Source: Micromonospora sp. WMMD812
GTDB lineage: Bacteria; Actinomycetota; Actinomycetes; Mycobacteriales; Micromonosporaceae
NCBI RefSeq assembly: GCF_027497215.1
Contig: NZ_CP114904.1
Location: forward strand, 1,736,001-1,800,000
Direction of reading: 5' to 3'
Length of the DNA stretch: 64,000 bases
The position numbers were made by a program, and so were the translations under genes. Shown here in pieces: positions 13,201-21,690 of the stretch. The notes under the pieces are model-generated. The model was not told where the DNA came from. It saw only the letters and a list, made by a program, of their open reading frames with translations, and searched no databases. Position 1 is the stretch's first letter. Every line of letters starts with the position of its first letter.

Positions 13201-14592
13201 GCCGCCAGCGGTGTCGTCGACGAGCGCAGGCCCGTCCGGCCGGGCGTCCGCCGCCGCGACGAAGTGCGCCCACGTGGTCCTCGTCGTGCCCGCCGGCTCC
13301 AGGCCCGGGCCGCCTGGCAGCCGCGCGCCCGCCGCCGCGCCGGCCAGCCGTTCCGCGACGTCCGCCGCGTACCGGGCCACGCTCGCCTCGTCGTACACGC
13401 CGCCGTTCGCCCACAGGTTGAGCTGCAACCCGCCGGTCGCGGACTCCTGCAGCATCACCTCGAGGTCGTCGACCGGGCCGATGGCGATCCAGTGCCGGAC
13501 CGCGGCCCGGCCGCCGAACGCCGGCTCGTCTGCGAAGGAGAGAACGTTCACGATCGGCCCGAACAGCTTCGGCCGGTCGGCACCGCCGCGCAGCTCACGG
13601 CTCAACCGCTCGTATGGGTAGCGCTGATGGGCCGACGCGCCGCGGATCCACCGGTCGACCTGCCCGGCGAGTTCGTCCAACCCGGTCCCCGGCGCGATCC
13701 GCAGCCGCATCGGCTGCATGTTCGCAAGCATGCCCGGCACTGCGCGCGCCACCGGCGTGGTCCGGCCGGTCACCGGCAGCGTCAACACCAGGTCGGTCCG
13801 GCCAGTCAGCGCCCCGACCCAGCCGGCGACCGTGGCCACGGCCAGCCGTGACCAGCGGATCGACAGCCGGTCGGCCCGCGCCCGGAGGCCGTCCAGCACC
13901 GGCACACCGAGATCCGTCCGGTGCAGCACGAACTCCGGCTGCGCCGGGGCGGACTGGCCGCCGAGCAGGATCGGCGCGGGCGCCGGCCGGAGCAGCCCGG
14001 TCCAGTGCTCCCGATCGTCCTGCGGCGCCGCAGAGTTCAGGTAGGACGCGTCCTCGGCCAGCAGGTCACGCAGCGAGCCGAGCGGCGCGCCGACGTCGCG
14101 GCCTGCCAGTAGCGCATCGTAGACCTCCGCCACGCGCCGGGTCAGCAGCCACACGCCGTACCCGTCCATGACGACGTGGTGGTAGCGCTGGTACCAGAGG
14201 TACCGCTCGTCGCCGACCCGCAGCAGCGCCTGGGCGTGTGTCGGCCCGGTCGCGAGATCGACCGGCCGGGACAGCTCGGCCTGCATCCACGCCTCCGCGT
14301 CCGCGATCGGCGTGGCCGCGGACCGCAGGTCGACGACCGGCACCGGTGGCTCGGCCGACGCCGTGAGGTATTGCGCGGGCCCGTCCGAGTCGGCGCGGAA
14401 GCGGGTGTGCAGCGCCTCGGTCTCGCGCACCGCCGTGCGCACCGCCGCGATGAACTCGGTGACCCGGATCGGCCCGTCGATCTCCAGGTACGAGGCCTGG
14501 TTGTACCCCCAGCCGGTCGGATCGAGCTCATGGCCGTAGTAGGAACCCAGCTGCGCGGCCGTCAACGGCCACCGCTGCCCCGTGTCGAACAT
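1..14592 (-). CDS. Nonribosomal peptide synthetase, four modules visible, C-terminus beyond the window
   Basis: This is a multimodular cytoplasmic peptide synthetase whose frame is open for 4,864 codons from an ATG at 14592 to the left edge. The start is 20 bases after the aminotransferase stop and has a GAAGGTGAG ribosome site. Domain order in protein direction is C-A-T, C-A-T, C-A(MT)-T, C-A-T-E. I see HHxxxDG motifs in the condensation domains, YTSGSTG-type A3 motifs, NGKVDR A10 motifs and GGHS/GGDS carrier motifs. The protein opens with a condensation domain (YHHVVMDG) that resembles siderophore/EntF-type domains, so the chain probably begins with an acyl, aryl or aminoacyl group delivered by another protein. 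No MbtH-like gene or thioesterase is in the window. The frame was checked at many points along its length and no stop was met. Confidence 0.96.
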   Translation of the reverse strand, partial: MFDTGQRWPLTAAQLGSYYGHELDPTGWGYNQASYLEIDGPIRVTEFIAAVRTAVRETEALHTRFRADSDGPAQYLTASAEPPVPVVDLRSAATPIADAEAWMQAELSRPVDLATGPTHAQALLRVGDERYLWYQRYHHVVMDGYGVWLLTRRVAEVYDALLAGRDVGAPLGSLRDLLAEDASYLNSAAPQDDREHWTGLLRPAPAPILLGGQSAPAQPEFVLHRTDLGVPVLDGLRARADRLSIRWSRLAVATVAGWVGALTGRTDLVLTLPVTGRTTPVARAVPGMLANMQPMRLRIAPGTGLDELAGQVDRWIRGASAHQRYPYERLSRELRGGADRPKLFGPIVNVLSFADEPAFGGRAAVRHWIAIGPVDDLEVMLQESATGGLQLNLWANGGVYDEASVARYAADVAERLAGAAAGARLPGGPGLEPAGTTRTTWAHFVAAADARPDGPALVDDTAGGGVVTYRDLRADAERLGAVLARRGAGAETVIALMLPRGRALVTAMLATWHAGAAFLPVDPSYPADRIEFMLADAQPLLMLTDQPYEPADPPVIRLDKLDTGAEAVTAARTCAPGNPAYVIYTSGSTGRPKGVVVTHAGVGDLVATQRDRLGAGPGARVLQFASPSFDASFWETAMGLLSGATLVVAAQDRLRPGDDLAALVRAHGVTHLTVPPSALSAMGEATLPGVSTLVVAGEAIGEAIAGRWAPGRRMVNAYGPTETTVCATMSTPLAGDRPPPLGTAVRGTAVHVLDDALRPVRPGAVGELYVSGNSLARGYAGRPGLTASRFVACPFGAPGGRMYRTGDLVRLRAGGELEFVGRNDDQVKIRGHRVEPGEVQAVLGRHPDVAQIVAVARDDALVAYVVPASAAGRDTTSLTAFAAARLPGYLVPDAFVVLGELPLLPNGKVDRAALPAPGTDRVERSAPEDRHQTELERNLCQVFAEVLRVPRVGPDDSFFDLGGHSLLATRLIIRLRAELGVEVSIQDLFDLQTPAGLAERLDTADRGGLRRRDRNGAVPLSFAQRRLWFVDRLAGAGATYNVPLALRFSGDVDAGALSLAVNDVVCRHEPLRSTVAERDGEPYLVVTPPRPGLVEIVAGEGAPEDAVGYAFDLASELPIRALLFDGRLLLLLMHHIATDGWSVGPLMRDLAIAYEARRAGRAPVWQPLPVEYGDYALWQRDLAGERDGSWAADLDYWRAALDALPPAIALPADRSRPAVRDQAGGNHGFVIGADLHARLVELARETRSTPFMVVQAALAVLLWRSGAGTDVPIGTAVAGRTDGKLDDLVGFFVNTVVLRTDLSGDPTFRELIGRVRAADLEAFAHQDLPFERLVEGLNPERSLSHQPLFQVMLVLNNTPAPTAPAGLGAHAQVIRTGTSRFDLTVSLDEERDAGLCGVIEYAADLFDPASVALLGERLVRVLDTAVRDPEVRVGDIALLSPAERARILHEWNGGPLNAAPGTTVQERFAETAARTPDAIAIRAADADTWTYRRLDEAAAVLAVRLRGAGVGHGDRVAVLVERSPELIAATLAVLRLGAAYVPLNPGDPPRRREFVLDRAGVTALLVDTAHQEVGGIPVVRIGDPAASSIPRPAGPHTGHPDDLAYVMFTSGSTGEPKGIGVTHANVLSLAGDRHWDDGHERVLVHSPYAFDASTYEMWVPLLRGGQCVLAPSGTADSSRLADLLESRAVTAVFLTTALFNHLIEERPGALAGVRQIWFGGELVSPSAVRRAVRSCPQTRVVHVYGPTETTTFAYAGAVTDVADDAETVPIGRTLDGDRGYVLDARLRPVPPNVAGELYLAGHGVARGYIGRPGLTASRFVACPFGAPGGRMYRTGDLVRLRADGELEFVGRDDDQVKIRGHRIELGEIQSVLSEDPAVAEAFVTVVRDPAVGRRLVAYLVPAAGTPIDTERVRAGARARLPEFMVPGLWAVLPELPLSVNGKVDRSRLPEVTGEASVGGRGPRSVREELICGVFADVLGVPRVGMDDDFFELGGHSLLATQVVSRIRSLLGLELRIQDLFAVRTPAGLVGRLNTADRPVLGQHAREGSVPLSFAQRRLWFVHRLEGEGATYNVPLALRLSGAVDVPALSAAVNDLVCRHEPLRSTVEGDDAGPVMVVSPPAAGLVRLDVRPVGEDNLPGVLHEAVRYPFDLSATFPVRASLFSVSATEHVFLLLVHHIAADGWSLRPLLTDLATAYEARRAGRAPAWAPLPVEYADYTSWQRDLLGDPDDPASVAGAQLAYWRDTLAGMPEQLTLPADRPRPAINTFVGDVLPVHLDAGLHAQLLDLARRTHTTLFMVVQAAFAVLLTHSGAGTDLPIGAPIAGRTDEKLEDLVGFFVNTLVLRTDTSGDPTFRELLHRVRATALDAYAHQDLPFDLLVEHLNPERSLSHQALFQVLVVLQNAPAANYTLPGLRVEPVDTTPGVAKFDLSLSLNEAYAPDGRPRGLDGYLEYSTAMFDADTVDRLATRLDRLLRGFAADPDQRIDALVLIDGAERQLMLETWNVTGRAVPEAASVPELFTRQARLRPDALAILSHAGRLTYRELDERSDRLAYLLRGRGAGPGRIVALALHRGPELVTAMLAAGKTGAAYLPVDPAYPEARIAYLLDDARPALLVTTRASDLGRPADLFLDDPETVADLAAAPAGPVGVAVPPDAPAYVLYTSGSTGRPKGVVVSHRGAAPLAEAQRAWFGAGPGSRVLQFASPSFDAAFWELVMALLTGATLVTAPATRLLPGDPLSATAAEFGVTHLTLPPSALVALGDRDLPSVTTLVVAGEACPPDLVRRWSLGRTMFNAYGPTETTVCATISSPLTGDGVPPIGRPVHGMRVYVLDARLRPVPPGVTGELYVAGPGLADAYLHRPGLTAERFVACPFGAPGDRMYRTGDLARWSADGTLGFAGRADDQVKVRGYRIEPGEVEAILSAHPRVRAAAVTVRDQGLIGYLVPAPDTPSGGEAAQVDAWRDVFRSQYEEAGADAGFGEDFSGWQSALDGAPIPLPDMEEWRAETVAAIRLLRPRRVLEIGVGSGLLLAPLAPDCETYWGTDLSCEAIEGLRRHVVARPGLRDRVRLHAVSADAIDTLPGDGFDTIILNSVVQYFPSAEYLTDVLEKAIRLLAPGGAIYLGDLRDPRAARALYAEVAAVRLGPDAGPGEAAVLAERLAAEERELLVAPEFLIGLTGTSGVDIRIKRARRDNELTRYRYEAVLYTAPTVPIDLGDVPALAWNRDMVFDGLADAPDRLRITGLPGDRREDVVAAGRRHGYLTVVTWAEDRDACEAVLVAGAADGTPVTGAYRPGDGDGPWTNVPARASRHATLQAEVREYLRARLPEFMVPGLLMVLDELPLSVNGKVDRSRLPAVRGAVPAGNRGPRSVREELVCGVFADVLGVPRVGIDDDFFELGGHSLLATQVVSRIRGLLGLEVSLQDLFDARTPAGLTGRLGTADRVALGRRTRDGVVPLSFAQRRLWFVHRLEGASATYNVPLALRLSGEVNAEALSLAVNDVVCRHEPLRSTVVERDGEPFMVVTPPGLGLVGLAVGEGDPGHAFDLAAEFPIRAWLSRRSATEHVLLLLIHHIAADGWSLRPLLADLALAYEARRAGRAPAQEPLPVEYTDYAAWQRDLLGDAGDPDSTAGAQLSYWRKALAGMPERLTLPTDYPRPLELGYAGGTHRFVIGPDLHARLVELARETRSTLFMVVQTAFAVLLSRLGAGTDIPIGTAVAGRSDEKLDDLVGFFVNTLVLRTDVSGDPSFRELIGRVRATDLAAFAHQDLPFERLVDAVSADRAAGNNPLFNVMLALDNNAGLDLRLPGLQTSPEPLPSGIARFDLTLGLSERVLGDFGTDGVECSLEYRTELFRPATVDALAVRLLMILRQVVVKPDLAVSALEILTPTEQVWTATGGGAAPDPGSSHTVASLFEARVAADPDAIVAVAGPVTRTAAELNAAANRLARLLVARGAGPETVVAVRLPRGIALVEALLAIAKAGAAYLPIDPGYPAARIAYMLDDAAPVLVLTRAEAETHPVLDLDDPGVRAELLTADDTNPRVPSHPDHPAYVIYTSGSTGRPKGVEVPHRGVVNLVAGSRERLGRLGEDTRMLQSASPSFDTAYWEMCVTLLAGGQVVLPRTDAWNVAEDLAPLVAAHAVTHLAVPPSVLAAFPDDALPEGTTIVIGGEPCPPYLLHRWAGRCRVLNAYGPTEATIAATVGGPLTPDGGAPIGTPLRGVRLRLLDERLCPVPVGVTAELYLAGPGVARGYRHQPRATAERFVADPSGPPGSRMYRTGDLVRLRADGQLEFVGRADEQVKVRGYRIEPAEIEGVLQEHPGVGQAAVTVHRGTAQHIVGYVVPVDGRPDPAELRAFAARSLPGHMVPDLIMFLDELPSSPNGKLDRSALPSPEFAPAGPGRAPRTPAETALHEAFAELLGVPRLGIDDDFFALGGDSVGAIRLSGRARRAGLVLAPGDVFRHRTVAGLAAVAAPAPALASVAPDDGTGPMPLTPVMHWLRELGGPTTRFHQSALIRVPAGTGQERLDRMLRALTDRHDVLRLRRQDWTLEARPVGAAPIAVERVDVHGLPDARRAEVIAEETDRVVSGMDPDEGRTTVAVWFDAGPDEPGRLFLAVHHLAIDGVSWRILLEDLAGSADAVPPVATSFRRWAHVLSEEAQRPERVAELPYWAGVLGGAALPPELTPVPDRDTTGTLRHLTVELGPDVAEPLLGAVPDAFRCGTEDLVLTALALAVRSRGTFGAAADAGLVVELENHGRGTIAGTDVSRTVGWFTITYPVRLDAGAGRDPADAVKRIKEQVRATPGDGLGFGLLRYLNAGTSARLAALPAPLIAVNYLGVFRIGEPVDWALDALGGAADPELPVVHTLALNV
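4300..8499 (-). other. NRPS module 3: C-A(N-methyltransferase)-T, N-Me-Phe predicted
   Basis: The condensation domain has [10 protein letters not shown] at 8070. The adenylation core (about 7130-5800) reads [33 protein letters not shown], giving code DAWTVAAVCK (Phe). Between motif A8 (YRIEPGEVE) and A10 (SVNGKVDR, about 4570) lies an inserted SAM-dependent N-methyltransferase at about 5740-4900. It shows EIGVGSG (SAM motif I) and [10 protein letters not shown], the hallmark of NRPS N-methyltransferases. The amide nitrogen of residue 3 is therefore expected to be methylated. The carrier motif [11 protein letters not shown] is near 4395. Confidence 0.85.
8500..11599 (-). other. NRPS module 2: C-A-T, atypical code
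   Basis: The condensation domain has [10 protein letters not shown] near 11190. The adenylation domain covers about 10230-8760, with the A3 motif [11 protein letters not shown] at 9770, [23 protein letters not shown] and [12 protein letters not shown]. The deduced code is about DAYFWGVTFK. The T-F ending resembles codes of branched aliphatic residues (Val/Ile), but Tyr239 and Trp299 are unusual and I cannot name the substrate. The carrier motif [11 protein letters not shown] is near 8610. The A domain also has LTT instead of the usual LPP, so it belongs to a different A-domain lineage from modules 1 and 3. Confidence 0.75.
11600..14592 (-). other. NRPS module 1: C-A-T, phenylalanine-type code
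   Basis: The condensation domain covers about 14592-13300 and has YHHVVMDG. The adenylation domain covers about 13240-11830, with [10 protein letters not shown] at about 12830, [21 protein letters not shown] and [12 protein letters not shown]. Aligning these by eye to GrsA gives the ten-residue code DAWTVAAVCK, which fits phenylalanine (Trp or a substituted Phe is possible). The carrier domain has [11 protein letters not shown] near 11700. The C domain at the very N-terminus is unusual for a loading module and implies a starter supplied in trans. Confidence 0.8.
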
Positions 14593-14612
14593 CGATCTCA
14601 CCTTCGCTCGGG

Positions 14613-15869
14613 TCAGTCCGTCAGCCGAGCCAGCCCGTCGGCCAGCTGTCGCAGGGCGTCCTTGGCGGCGGGCAGGCCCATCGGGTCGTCCGCCTCCATC
14701 GCTTCCCGGTACGCCTCCGGTTCGTCGCCGAAGAGCAGGCTCGTGGCCGCACGGAAGCGCAGCGCGGCCGGGTCGTCGCCGAAATGGTGACCGCCGAGGA
14801 CTGCGATCCCGCAGCTGTGCAGCAGCTCCCGCTCCAGCGAGGCGGAGTCGTGCACGCCCTGCCGGGCTAGGTCGCCGGCGAGCTGACGGAAGTCGGGGTA
14901 GAGGTAGAAGCCCCCGGACGGCGCCCGGCAGTTGGCACCGGCAACCACCAGCACCTGATGCACGGCCCGGGTGGCGGCCGCGTGCATCCGCGCGCCGGCC
15001 CGGACGTAGTCGGCCAGGTCGGGCGGCTCGCCGAACGCGTACTCGACCACCGACTGCACCGGCCCGGCCAGCGACGACCACACCTCGCTCGCGGTCGCCA
15101 GCACGCGCGAGCGCAACAGTTCTCCCCGCGCACCGGCCGGGAACCGGGCCGCGCCGGCCCGCCAGCCACCGAGCGCGTGCGTCTTGCTCAGCCCGGTCGT
15201 GATCACGGTACGGTCACCGGCCACCTCAGCCGGACTCACGTAGTCGCGGTCCGGGTCGTGTGCCAGGTCCCGGTAGATCTCGTCCGCCACCATCACCAGG
15301 TCGTACGCGCCGGCTACATCGCAGATCCGTCGCACCACGTCGGGCGGCGCGGTGGTCCCGGTCGGGTTGTCCGGCAACGCCATGATCAGCAGCCGCGGGT
15401 GGCCGCCCTCGGCGCGCGCCCGGTGCACGGCGCTCGCCAGCAGGTCCGGGTCCGGGACGCCGCCGCACTCGGCGGGGACGTCGACCCAGAAGACCCGCCG
15501 GCCGAGCAGGCGGGCCTGCGGCGCGTACGTCAGCCAGCACGGCCGCGGCAACAACACGTCGCCGTCGACAGCAGCGATCAGCGCGAACAGCAGCGGCTTG
15601 CTCCCCGGGGCGAGGACGACCTGGTCGGCCTCGGTGGGCAGCCGACGCCGTCCGAAGTAGCCGGCGACCGCGGCCCGCGCGGCCTCGTCGCCGGCGACCG
15701 GCCCGTAGGCGCGCCGGTGCGCGCCGGCCAGCAGTGCTTCGACCAGGCCGGAGTGGACGGGCAGCCGCGTCTCGCCGAAGCCCAGGTGCAATAGCCGCTC
15801 CCCACGGGCACGTCGCCGGTTGATCTCCTGGTCGAGCGCGAGGTTGGCCGATATGCCCTGCGTGATCAT
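14613..15869 (-). CDS. PLP-dependent class I/II aminotransferase
   Basis: This 418-residue fold-type I aminotransferase has the NPTG motif at residues 168-171, the ADEIY segment that binds the PLP pyridine nitrogen, and a Schiff-base lysine in [12 protein letters not shown] (Lys229). It belongs to the AspC-like family that interconverts amino acids and keto acids in the cytoplasm; the substrate is not readable from sequence. Its ATG overlaps the stop of the radical SAM aminomutase gene by four bases (ATGA) and it ends 20 bases before the NRPS start. The three genes should be co-transcribed and translationally coupled, which suggests the enzyme prepares or recycles a precursor, perhaps acting before or after the aminomutase. 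Confidence 0.92.
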   Translation of the reverse strand: MITQGISANLALDQEINRRRARGERLLHLGFGETRLPVHSGLVEALLAGAHRRAYGPVAGDEAARAAVAGYFGRRRLPTEADQVVLAPGSKPLLFALIAAVDGDVLLPRPCWLTYAPQARLLGRRVFWVDVPAECGGVPDPDLLASAVHRARAEGGHPRLLIMALPDNPTGTTAPPDVVRRICDVAGAYDLVMVADEIYRDLAHDPDRDYVSPAEVAGDRTVITTGLSKTHALGGWRAGAARFPAGARGELLRSRVLATASEVWSSLAGPVQSVVEYAFGEPPDLADYVRAGARMHAAATRAVHQVLVVAGANCRAPSGGFYLYPDFRQLAGDLARQGVHDSASLERELLHSCGIAVLGGHHFGDDPAALRFRAATSLLFGDEPEAYREAMEADDPMGLPAAKDALRQLADGLARLTD

Positions 15870-17182
15870 GCGGTCGCCTCCGCCTCCGTGTTCGCCAGCG
15901 CGCGCCTCAGGTCCGCCGGGTTGTCCGGGTGCGGGGTCAGCTCCGTGATCCAGGCCGCGTCCGCCGACCCGTGGGCGCGGAACGGGCGGCCAACCAGGTC
16001 CGGGTCGCGCGCCTGCAGAAACCTCAGATGAAAGGACCCTCCGCTGGCGCTGTCGACCACGACCTTTCCCGCCTCGGCTGACATCACCGGACCGCGGACC
16101 GTGCGGGCCAGGCCCGGCAGCCGGCGGTACGCTTCGGCGAAGATCGCGGAGGCCCGCTCCAGCGGCACCCGGAAATAGTCGTGCGGACCAGTGTCCCGCG
16201 CGACGAAAAGGTAATAGGGGACGCAGCCCGCGGCTATCTCAGCCCGCCACAACGACGACCACACGTCCGGATCGTCATTAACGTGGGCGATCAACGGCGC
16301 CTGGCAATAGATGACGGCGCCGGTCGACCGAATGCGGGAGATCGCCTTTTTTGCCATCGGTGACGCGAGTTCGTGGTCATGGCTGAAATGCGCCATGACC
16401 GCCAACGTCCGGCCCGATCCCACGACCTCGGAGAAGAGCCGCAACAGGTCGTCCGCGTCCGGGTCCGTGACGAAGCGCTGCGGCCAGTACGCCGGCGACT
16501 TCGTCCCGATTCTGATTACCCGCAGCGTTGGCACCGCCAGCAGCGGCTGCAGGTGACCACGCAGACGGTCCGCGGACATCACGGCTGGGTCGCCGCCGGT
16601 CACCAGGACGTCGTTGACCTCGGGGTGCTCCCGCAGATATCGCACTAGAGCGTCCGGGCCAGGCGCGGCGAACCGCAGGTCGGCGTCGCCCACGAACTGC
16701 GCCCACCGGAAGCAGTAGGTGCAGTACGCGTGGCACGTCTGCCCCTGGCTGGGGAAGTAGAGCACGGTCTCCCGGTACTTGTGCTGGAGGCCGGGGATCG
16801 CGGCGCCGTCGCGGCGGGGAACGTTCAGGTCAAGCTGCCCGCCCGGGTGCGGGTTCAGCTCCGCACGGATGCGGCGCACCACGGCCGCCACGCCGGGGTC
16901 CGCGTCGGCGCGGCCGTCCAGCGCGCGCAGCGCGGCGGCGTGCTCGCCGCTCAGCATTCCTGGCTGCGGAAAGACGAGCTGGAATATCGGATCCTCCGGG
17001 ATCCGGGACCAGTCGATGAGTTCATCGAGCACGTACTCGTTGATCCGGAAAGGCAGCACCCGGGAGAATATTCGCACGGTGTCGCGCACCTCGGCCGCCA
17101 TCGGATAGCGACGCACTATTTCGTCCAGTTGACGTGGCCCGAATGCACGGAAACGGGACCCGCTTTCGATTGTCCGGTGCAC
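15866..17182 (-). CDS. KamA-family radical SAM/PLP amino acid 2,3-aminomutase, substrate residues altered
   Basis: This 438-residue protein has the radical SAM cluster CHAYCTYC (Cys150, 154, 157) binding a 4Fe-4S cluster, and a PLP lysine in AEAGKVVV (Lys373). Known relatives move an alpha-amino group to the beta carbon. In clostridial lysine 2,3-aminomutase Asp293 and Asp330 bind the substrate side-chain amine. My alignment puts Arg329 and Ser368 at these positions, so lysine is an unlikely substrate. Glutamate 2,3-aminomutases also replace both Asp residues (Lys/Asn), so an acidic substrate is plausible. Start is GTG after a GGGGGAC ribosome site. It is the first gene of the minus-strand NRPS operon and probably makes a beta-amino acid building block. 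Confidence 0.88.
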   Translation of the reverse strand: MHRTIESGSRFRAFGPRQLDEIVRRYPMAAEVRDTVRIFSRVLPFRINEYVLDELIDWSRIPEDPIFQLVFPQPGMLSGEHAAALRALDGRADADPGVAAVVRRIRAELNPHPGGQLDLNVPRRDGAAIPGLQHKYRETVLYFPSQGQTCHAYCTYCFRWAQFVGDADLRFAAPGPDALVRYLREHPEVNDVLVTGGDPAVMSADRLRGHLQPLLAVPTLRVIRIGTKSPAYWPQRFVTDPDADDLLRLFSEVVGSGRTLAVMAHFSHDHELASPMAKKAISRIRSTGAVIYCQAPLIAHVNDDPDVWSSLWRAEIAAGCVPYYLFVARDTGPHDYFRVPLERASAIFAEAYRRLPGLARTVRGPVMSAEAGKVVVDSASGGSFHLRFLQARDPDLVGRPFRAHGSADAAWITELTPHPDNPADLRRALANTEAEATA

Positions 17183-17410
17183 GTGTGGCGTCCCCCGTAA
17201 GAACTCGACTGCCGATGCAGCGGTTCCGATCGTACGGAGGCCGGAAGCGCACCTGCCCGGTTTGGCAATTAACGGACGTCGACGTGGCAGGTTGTGGTCA
17301 CTCCGTCGCTCAGCGCGCTGTCGCGCCGCTTCGCGCCGCTAGCCTCGAGATCACCGGCCGGGAGCACCGCCGGTCATCTCCGTCCCTCTTCCGTGAGGAG
17401 CTGCGCTGCG
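17183..17410. promoter_or_regulatory. Divergent intergenic region of the peptide cluster
   Basis: This 228-base gap separates the aminomutase-aminotransferase-NRPS operon (minus) from the P450 operon (plus), so it should hold both promoters. The sequence near 17265-17280 is locally AT-richer than its surroundings, but I cannot pick convincing -35/-10 pairs. A GAGGAG ribosome site at 17394-17399 sets the P450 start at 17411. An upstream GTG in the same frame (17294) is possible but less likely. Confidence 0.5.
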
Positions 17411-18667
17411 ATGACCCAATCCGTGGGACCTGATGCGGGACCCGACCTCCCCATCGACTCCGACGATCCACCCCGTCCCCCGACCGGGGTCGGCGACGGC
17501 CGCGCGTTGGGGGCCTGGCTCGACATCATGCGCGCCTCCCACCCGGTGTGGCGTGATCCGTTGACCGGCTCCGCCCACGTGTTCCGGTACCACGACCTGC
17601 TGCACGTGCTGTCCGCCCCGGAGGTCTACGGCTCGGACTTCACCGGCGTGATGCCGCCGTCCGACCCCAGCGCGCCCAACTTCGCCGAGGGCGTACTGAC
17701 CATGATCGACCCGCCGCGGCACGGCAAGCTCCGGCGCCTGGTGTCGCAGGCGTTCACGCCACGGGTGATCACCGCACTGGAGCCGCGCATCATCCAGCTG
17801 ACCAAGGAGCTGCTGGACACGGTGGCCGACCTGGACGAGTTCGACCTAGTCGCGGTCATGGCGCACCCGCTGCCAGTCATCGTGATCGCGGAGATGCTGG
17901 GCATCCCGGCTGAGGACCGGGAGCTGTTCCGGGCCTGGGGCGAGGCGCTGCTCTCCACCAACTACGAGTTGGAGACCGGGGAGGTGCCGGACAACTCCGC
18001 GCTGCCACCGGACGTGGTCGCGCAGCTCACCGAGATGCGGGACTACCTGCTCCGGCACGTCGACCAGCACCGCCGCAATCCGCGGGACAACCTCACCAGC
18101 CGGCTGGCCTTCGCCGAGGTGGACGGCGACCGGCTCACCGACCAGGAGATCGTCAGTTTCCTCAACTTCCTGCTGCTGGCCGGCCACTTGACCACCTCAC
18201 TGCTGATGGGCAACTCGCTGCTGTGCTTCGCCGAGGCGCCCGAGGCCGAGTTGGCCGCCCGGGCGAACCGCACCCTGATCCCCGGCGCGATCGAGGAGGT
18301 GCTGCGGTTCAAGCCGCCGGTGGTGATGCAGGCGCGACTCACCACCATGGACACCGTGCTGGCCGGCGTCGAACTGCCCGCCCGTACGCCGGTGATGGGC
18401 TGGCCGATGTCCGGCAACCGGGACGAGCGGCAGTACACGTCGCCGTCCGCGTTCGACATCACGCGCAACCCGAACCCGCACCTGACGTTCGGGCACGGCA
18501 TCCACTTCTGCATCGGCGCGCCGCTGGGCCGGATGGAGGCGCGCAGCGTCCTCAACGAACTGTTCGACCGCTACCGGTCGATCGAGATCGGCGAGCCCCG
18601 CTACTACGACCGCAGCCCGGACGTATTCGGCGTCAAGGCCCTTCCCGTCACCGTCAAGCGCTCCTGA
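17411..18667 (+). CDS. Cytochrome P450 (first of two)
   Basis: This 418-residue bacterial class I P450 needs ferredoxin and reductase from elsewhere. Visible motifs are the I-helix LLLAGHLTTS, the K-helix EEVLR and the heme loop FGHGIHFCIGAPLGR with the axial cysteine. The product probably hydroxylates the peptide, a carrier-bound amino acid or a precursor. The ATG at 17411 is chosen for its ribosome site and because it gives a normal family length. The next P450 begins seven bases after the stop. The two P450s share layout but diverge throughout, so they likely act at different positions. Confidence 0.93.
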   Translation: MTQSVGPDAGPDLPIDSDDPPRPPTGVGDGRALGAWLDIMRASHPVWRDPLTGSAHVFRYHDLLHVLSAPEVYGSDFTGVMPPSDPSAPNFAEGVLTMIDPPRHGKLRRLVSQAFTPRVITALEPRIIQLTKELLDTVADLDEFDLVAVMAHPLPVIVIAEMLGIPAEDRELFRAWGEALLSTNYELETGEVPDNSALPPDVVAQLTEMRDYLLRHVDQHRRNPRDNLTSRLAFAEVDGDRLTDQEIVSFLNFLLLAGHLTTSLLMGNSLLCFAEAPEAELAARANRTLIPGAIEEVLRFKPPVVMQARLTTMDTVLAGVELPARTPVMGWPMSGNRDERQYTSPSAFDITRNPNPHLTFGHGIHFCIGAPLGRMEARSVLNELFDRYRSIEIGEPRYYDRSPDVFGVKALPVTVKRS

Positions 18668-18674
18668 GGACGAC

Positions 18675-19898
18675 ATGACTTCCACATCGCACGACGAGGC
18701 ACTCCAGGCCGGTCCGCCACCCGTGGTCGGCGACGGCCGCGCGCTCTATGACTGGCTGCGCCGCGCGCGTGACGCCGGCCCGGTCTGGCACGACACCGCC
18801 AACGACGCGTACCACGTGCTGCGGCATGACGAGGTGGTCGGCGTGCTCTCCGAGCCCCTGACGTTCTCGTCCGACTTCAGCTCCCTCGCGCCGCCGCCGG
18901 AGCCGGGCATGCCGAACTTCACCGAGGCATCGCTCAGCGTCACCGATCCGCCTATGCACACCCAGCTCCGGAAGATCATCAGTCAGGCTTTCACGCCGCG
19001 CATGATCGCCGGGCTGGAGCCGCGGATCACCGCGCTCGCAACCGACCTGCTCGACGCGGTCGAGGGCCGCGACACCATAGAGATGGTCCAGGACGTAGCC
19101 GCGCCGCTGCCCGTCGTGGTCATCGCGGAGATGCTCGGCATCCCCAGCGACGACTGGGCCACGTTCCGTCGCTGGGCGGAGTATCTGCTTCCGGACGCCG
19201 CGGACGTCACGGCCGGGCAGTTCGAGGAGGGTGGATACGCCAAGACACGGGCGGTCGAGCTGAACGAGATGGCCGACTACCTGTTGGCGCACGTGCACGA
19301 CCGGCGTAAGAGCCCAAAGGACGACCTGTTCACCCGGCTGGTCGCGGCCACCGCGGACGGCGAGCGCCTCACCGACAAGCAGGTGGTCAACTTCTCGGTC
19401 TTCCTGCTGCTGGCCGGGCATCTCACCACCACGCTGACGCTCACCAACGCGGTGCTCGCCTTCAATGACAGCCCTGGCACGCTGGAGCGGGTGCGCGCGG
19501 ACCGGTCGCTGGTGCCCGGCGCGCTCGAGGAGGTGCTGCGCTTCCGTCCGCCGGTCTCTTTCCTCTACCGCTTCACCACGCAGGAGGCCGTGATCGCCGG
19601 CACACCGGTGCCGCCAGGCAAGATCATCGTCAATTGGATCCACTCGGTCAACCGCGATCCGCGGAAGTTTGTCGAACCGGATCGGTTCGACCCGGGCCGC
19701 TCGCCGAACCCGCATCTGACGTTCTCCCACGGGATCCACTACTGCCTCGGCGTACCGCTGGCGCGCTTGGAGTTCTCCGTGGTGTTCGGTGCGATCTTGG
19801 ACCGCTATCGCGCGTTGGAGTGCGGTGCGCCCGAGTTCCACCAGCGGCCGGACATCTTCGGCGTCACCCGGCTGCCCGTCACCCTCCACGCGGCCTGA
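18675..19898 (+). CDS. Cytochrome P450 (second of two)
   Basis: This 407-residue P450 has the I-helix LLLAGHLTTT, the K-helix EEVLRFRPP and the heme loop FSHGIHYCLGVPLAR, where Ser-His follows the conserved Phe instead of Gly-His. It lies between the first P450 and the O-methyltransferase with gaps of seven and six bases, indicating one operon. A hydroxylation followed by O-methylation is an attractive reading of the P450/methyltransferase order, but the substrate is unknown. Confidence 0.93.
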   Translation: MTSTSHDEALQAGPPPVVGDGRALYDWLRRARDAGPVWHDTANDAYHVLRHDEVVGVLSEPLTFSSDFSSLAPPPEPGMPNFTEASLSVTDPPMHTQLRKIISQAFTPRMIAGLEPRITALATDLLDAVEGRDTIEMVQDVAAPLPVVVIAEMLGIPSDDWATFRRWAEYLLPDAADVTAGQFEEGGYAKTRAVELNEMADYLLAHVHDRRKSPKDDLFTRLVAATADGERLTDKQVVNFSVFLLLAGHLTTTLTLTNAVLAFNDSPGTLERVRADRSLVPGALEEVLRFRPPVSFLYRFTTQEAVIAGTPVPPGKIIVNWIHSVNRDPRKFVEPDRFDPGRSPNPHLTFSHGIHYCLGVPLARLEFSVVFGAILDRYRALECGAPEFHQRPDIFGVTRLPVTLHAA

Positions 19899-19904
19899 CG
19901 AACG

Positions 19905-20933
19905 GTGGAGACGACGACCGCGCACGGTCAGCGACTGCGCCGGATGATCCAGGGACACCTGCTCTCCCGGGCCGTCTGCGTCCTCGCTGACCTGCGCGTA
20001 CCGGACCTGATCGGCGAGGGGGCGCGCGACGGCCCCGAGTTGGCCCGGCTCACCGGGACCGATCCGGACGCGCTGATCCGGCTGCTGCGCGCCCTCGTCA
20101 CGTTCGAGGTGCTCGACGAGCGGGACGACGGGTTCCGGCTGACCCCGCTCGGTGCCGGCCTACGCACGGACGCTCCCGCGTCCGCGCTGCCGTCGGCGCT
20201 GCTGGCACACGGCCAGATCGGGGAGGCGTGGCAGCACCTCGGCAACGCCGTTCGCACCGGCACCCCTTCCTTCCCTGACCTGTACGGCACGGACTTCTTC
20301 AGCTACGTCGACCGGAACCCAGCATTCCGGGAGATCTTCGACCGTTCGCAGGCGGACGGCCTGGCGCTGGACGGCCTCGCCGACGCGGTCAACCTCACCG
20401 GCGTCCGGCGGATCGTCGACGTCGGCGGCGGCGACGGCGCGCTGCTTGCCGCGCTGCTGACCGGCCATCCGCACCTGCACGGCACGCTCCTCGACCTGGC
20501 GGCGCCAGCCCGCCGGGCCCGGGAGCAGATGCGCGCGGCCGGCCTGGACGGCCGGTGCACCGTGGTGACCGGTGACTTTTTCGCCTCGGTCCCGGCCGGC
20601 GGCGACCTATACCTGCTGCGTCAGATCCTGCACGACTGGGACGACGCGCGATGCGTGACGCTGCTGCGCAGCTGCCGCAGGGCAATGCCGCCCGGCGCCC
20701 GAATCGTCGTGTCCGACCTCGTGCTGGACACCGGTCCATCCGCCGTACCGGACGAGTCGGCGGCCCTGATGGACCTGTACATGCTGACCGTCGTCGGCGG
20801 CCGGGAACGCACGATCGCACAGTTCGATGATTTGTTCGCCCGCGCCGGCCTCACGATCCGACGCGTGACCCCCCTCGCGGGCCGCACCGCCGCTATCGAG
20901 GCGGTCGCCGCCCGATCGGTGCACGAGGAGTAG
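19905..20933 (+). CDS. SAM-dependent small-molecule O-methyltransferase
   Basis: This 342-residue methyltransferase is of the plant-COMT/hydroxyindole type. It has an N-terminal winged-helix dimerisation domain (residues about 10-90), the SAM motif VDVGGGDG near residue 170, and the LRQILHDWDD segment carrying the catalytic-base histidine of this family. It starts with GTG six bases after the P450 stop. It probably methylates a hydroxyl on the peptide or a precursor, perhaps one installed by the neighbouring P450s. Confidence 0.92.
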   Translation: METTTAHGQRLRRMIQGHLLSRAVCVLADLRVPDLIGEGARDGPELARLTGTDPDALIRLLRALVTFEVLDERDDGFRLTPLGAGLRTDAPASALPSALLAHGQIGEAWQHLGNAVRTGTPSFPDLYGTDFFSYVDRNPAFREIFDRSQADGLALDGLADAVNLTGVRRIVDVGGGDGALLAALLTGHPHLHGTLLDLAAPARRAREQMRAAGLDGRCTVVTGDFFASVPAGGDLYLLRQILHDWDDARCVTLLRSCRRAMPPGARIVVSDLVLDTGPSAVPDESAALMDLYMLTVVGGRERTIAQFDDLFARAGLTIRRVTPLAGRTAAIEAVAARSVHEE

Positions 20934-20935
20934 AC

Positions 20936-21625
20936 ATGTTGCTAGGGCCCAGCGGCCTGGCGCTGTGGTCGCCGGCCGAGGTCGCCGATGGAAACCTTAT
21001 CCGCCCGGAGCAGCTACCCGCGCTGCGCGAGACCGCCACGTGGGCGGAACGGTTCCTCACGTATGGACACGCGGACCTGGGCCGGCAGGGGCCGGTCTGC
21101 CCGTACACGCGGCCCTCCCTCAACCGACGGCTGTTCCACCTGGCCTGCCTGGACCGCGACCTCGACGACGAGGGCGTGCCCGAGACGCTGCTCGGCTACC
21201 GCGACCTGCACCGGGAGCTCGCCGCCGAGCTGCGGGAGGAGGACCGGCAGTTCCTCACCATCCTGATCGTCCTGCCGCGCGTCGACCGGTCGGACCCCGA
21301 GCCGCTCAACCGGCTGCAGGCCCGTCTGAAGACCGACTTCGTGCAGAACCGACTGATGATCGGACAGTTCCACCCAGAGTGTGCGGAGCCGGGCCTGTGG
21401 AACCGCGACTTCCGCCCGCTCCGCTCGCCGGTCCCGCTGCTGGCCATCCGGCACATGGTCGCGTTCGACCTGCCGTTCCTGCAGACCTCGCAGCGGCACC
21501 TCGAGTCCTACCTGGCCGCCTTCGCACCGGCCATCCCGACCGCCGTCCGATCCCGGCTGGCGGAGCTCGCTACCAGGGAGACCCCCGCACCGCCGACGGG
21601 CAGCACCGGGCAGGCCGCCGCCTGA
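20936..21625 (+). CDS. DUF6875-like protein of unknown function
   Basis: This 229-residue cytoplasmic protein is the last gene of the P450-methyltransferase operon; its ATG is two bases after the previous stop, with GAGGAG as ribosome site. I recognise the pattern of the family I know as DUF6875: GPVCPYTRPS near residue 55, a central helical segment, then IGQFHPEC and LRSPVPLLAIRHMV near residues 140-180. No catalytic function is established to my knowledge. The spacing of the CP motif, the HP motif and the R-P-x-P-x-L-x-I-R-H motif recalls the heme-dependent YqcI/YcgG (GntA) N-oxygenases, so an oxygenase role is possible but speculative. Confidence 0.7.
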   Translation: MLLGPSGLALWSPAEVADGNLIRPEQLPALRETATWAERFLTYGHADLGRQGPVCPYTRPSLNRRLFHLACLDRDLDDEGVPETLLGYRDLHRELAAELREEDRQFLTILIVLPRVDRSDPEPLNRLQARLKTDFVQNRLMIGQFHPECAEPGLWNRDFRPLRSPVPLLAIRHMVAFDLPFLQTSQRHLESYLAAFAPAIPTAVRSRLAELATRETPAPPTGSTGQAAA

Positions 21626-21645
21626 CGGCACTGCCCATACGCGTC

Positions 21646-21675
21646 GTCGCGGGCGGCCCACCGGCCGCCCGCGAC
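21646..21675. terminator. Hairpin between convergent operons
   Basis: A perfect 13-base stem (21646-21658 with 21663-21675) closes a CACC loop between the convergent ends of the DUF6875-like and glycosyltransferase-like genes. There is no T-run, as is common in high-GC actinobacteria. It probably terminates both transcripts. Confidence 0.75.
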
Positions 21676-21690
21676 GTCCCGTCCGCCCGG

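Noticed and set aside
17294..17410. An N-terminal extension of the first P450 from GTG 17294
   Set aside because: The extra 39 residues are Ser/Arg/Pro-rich and atypical, and GAGGAG precedes the ATG at 17411.
18654..19958. A 434-codon minus-strand frame over the second P450
   Set aside because: It is a high-GC antisense shadow. The plus strand carries clear P450 motifs and operon spacing.
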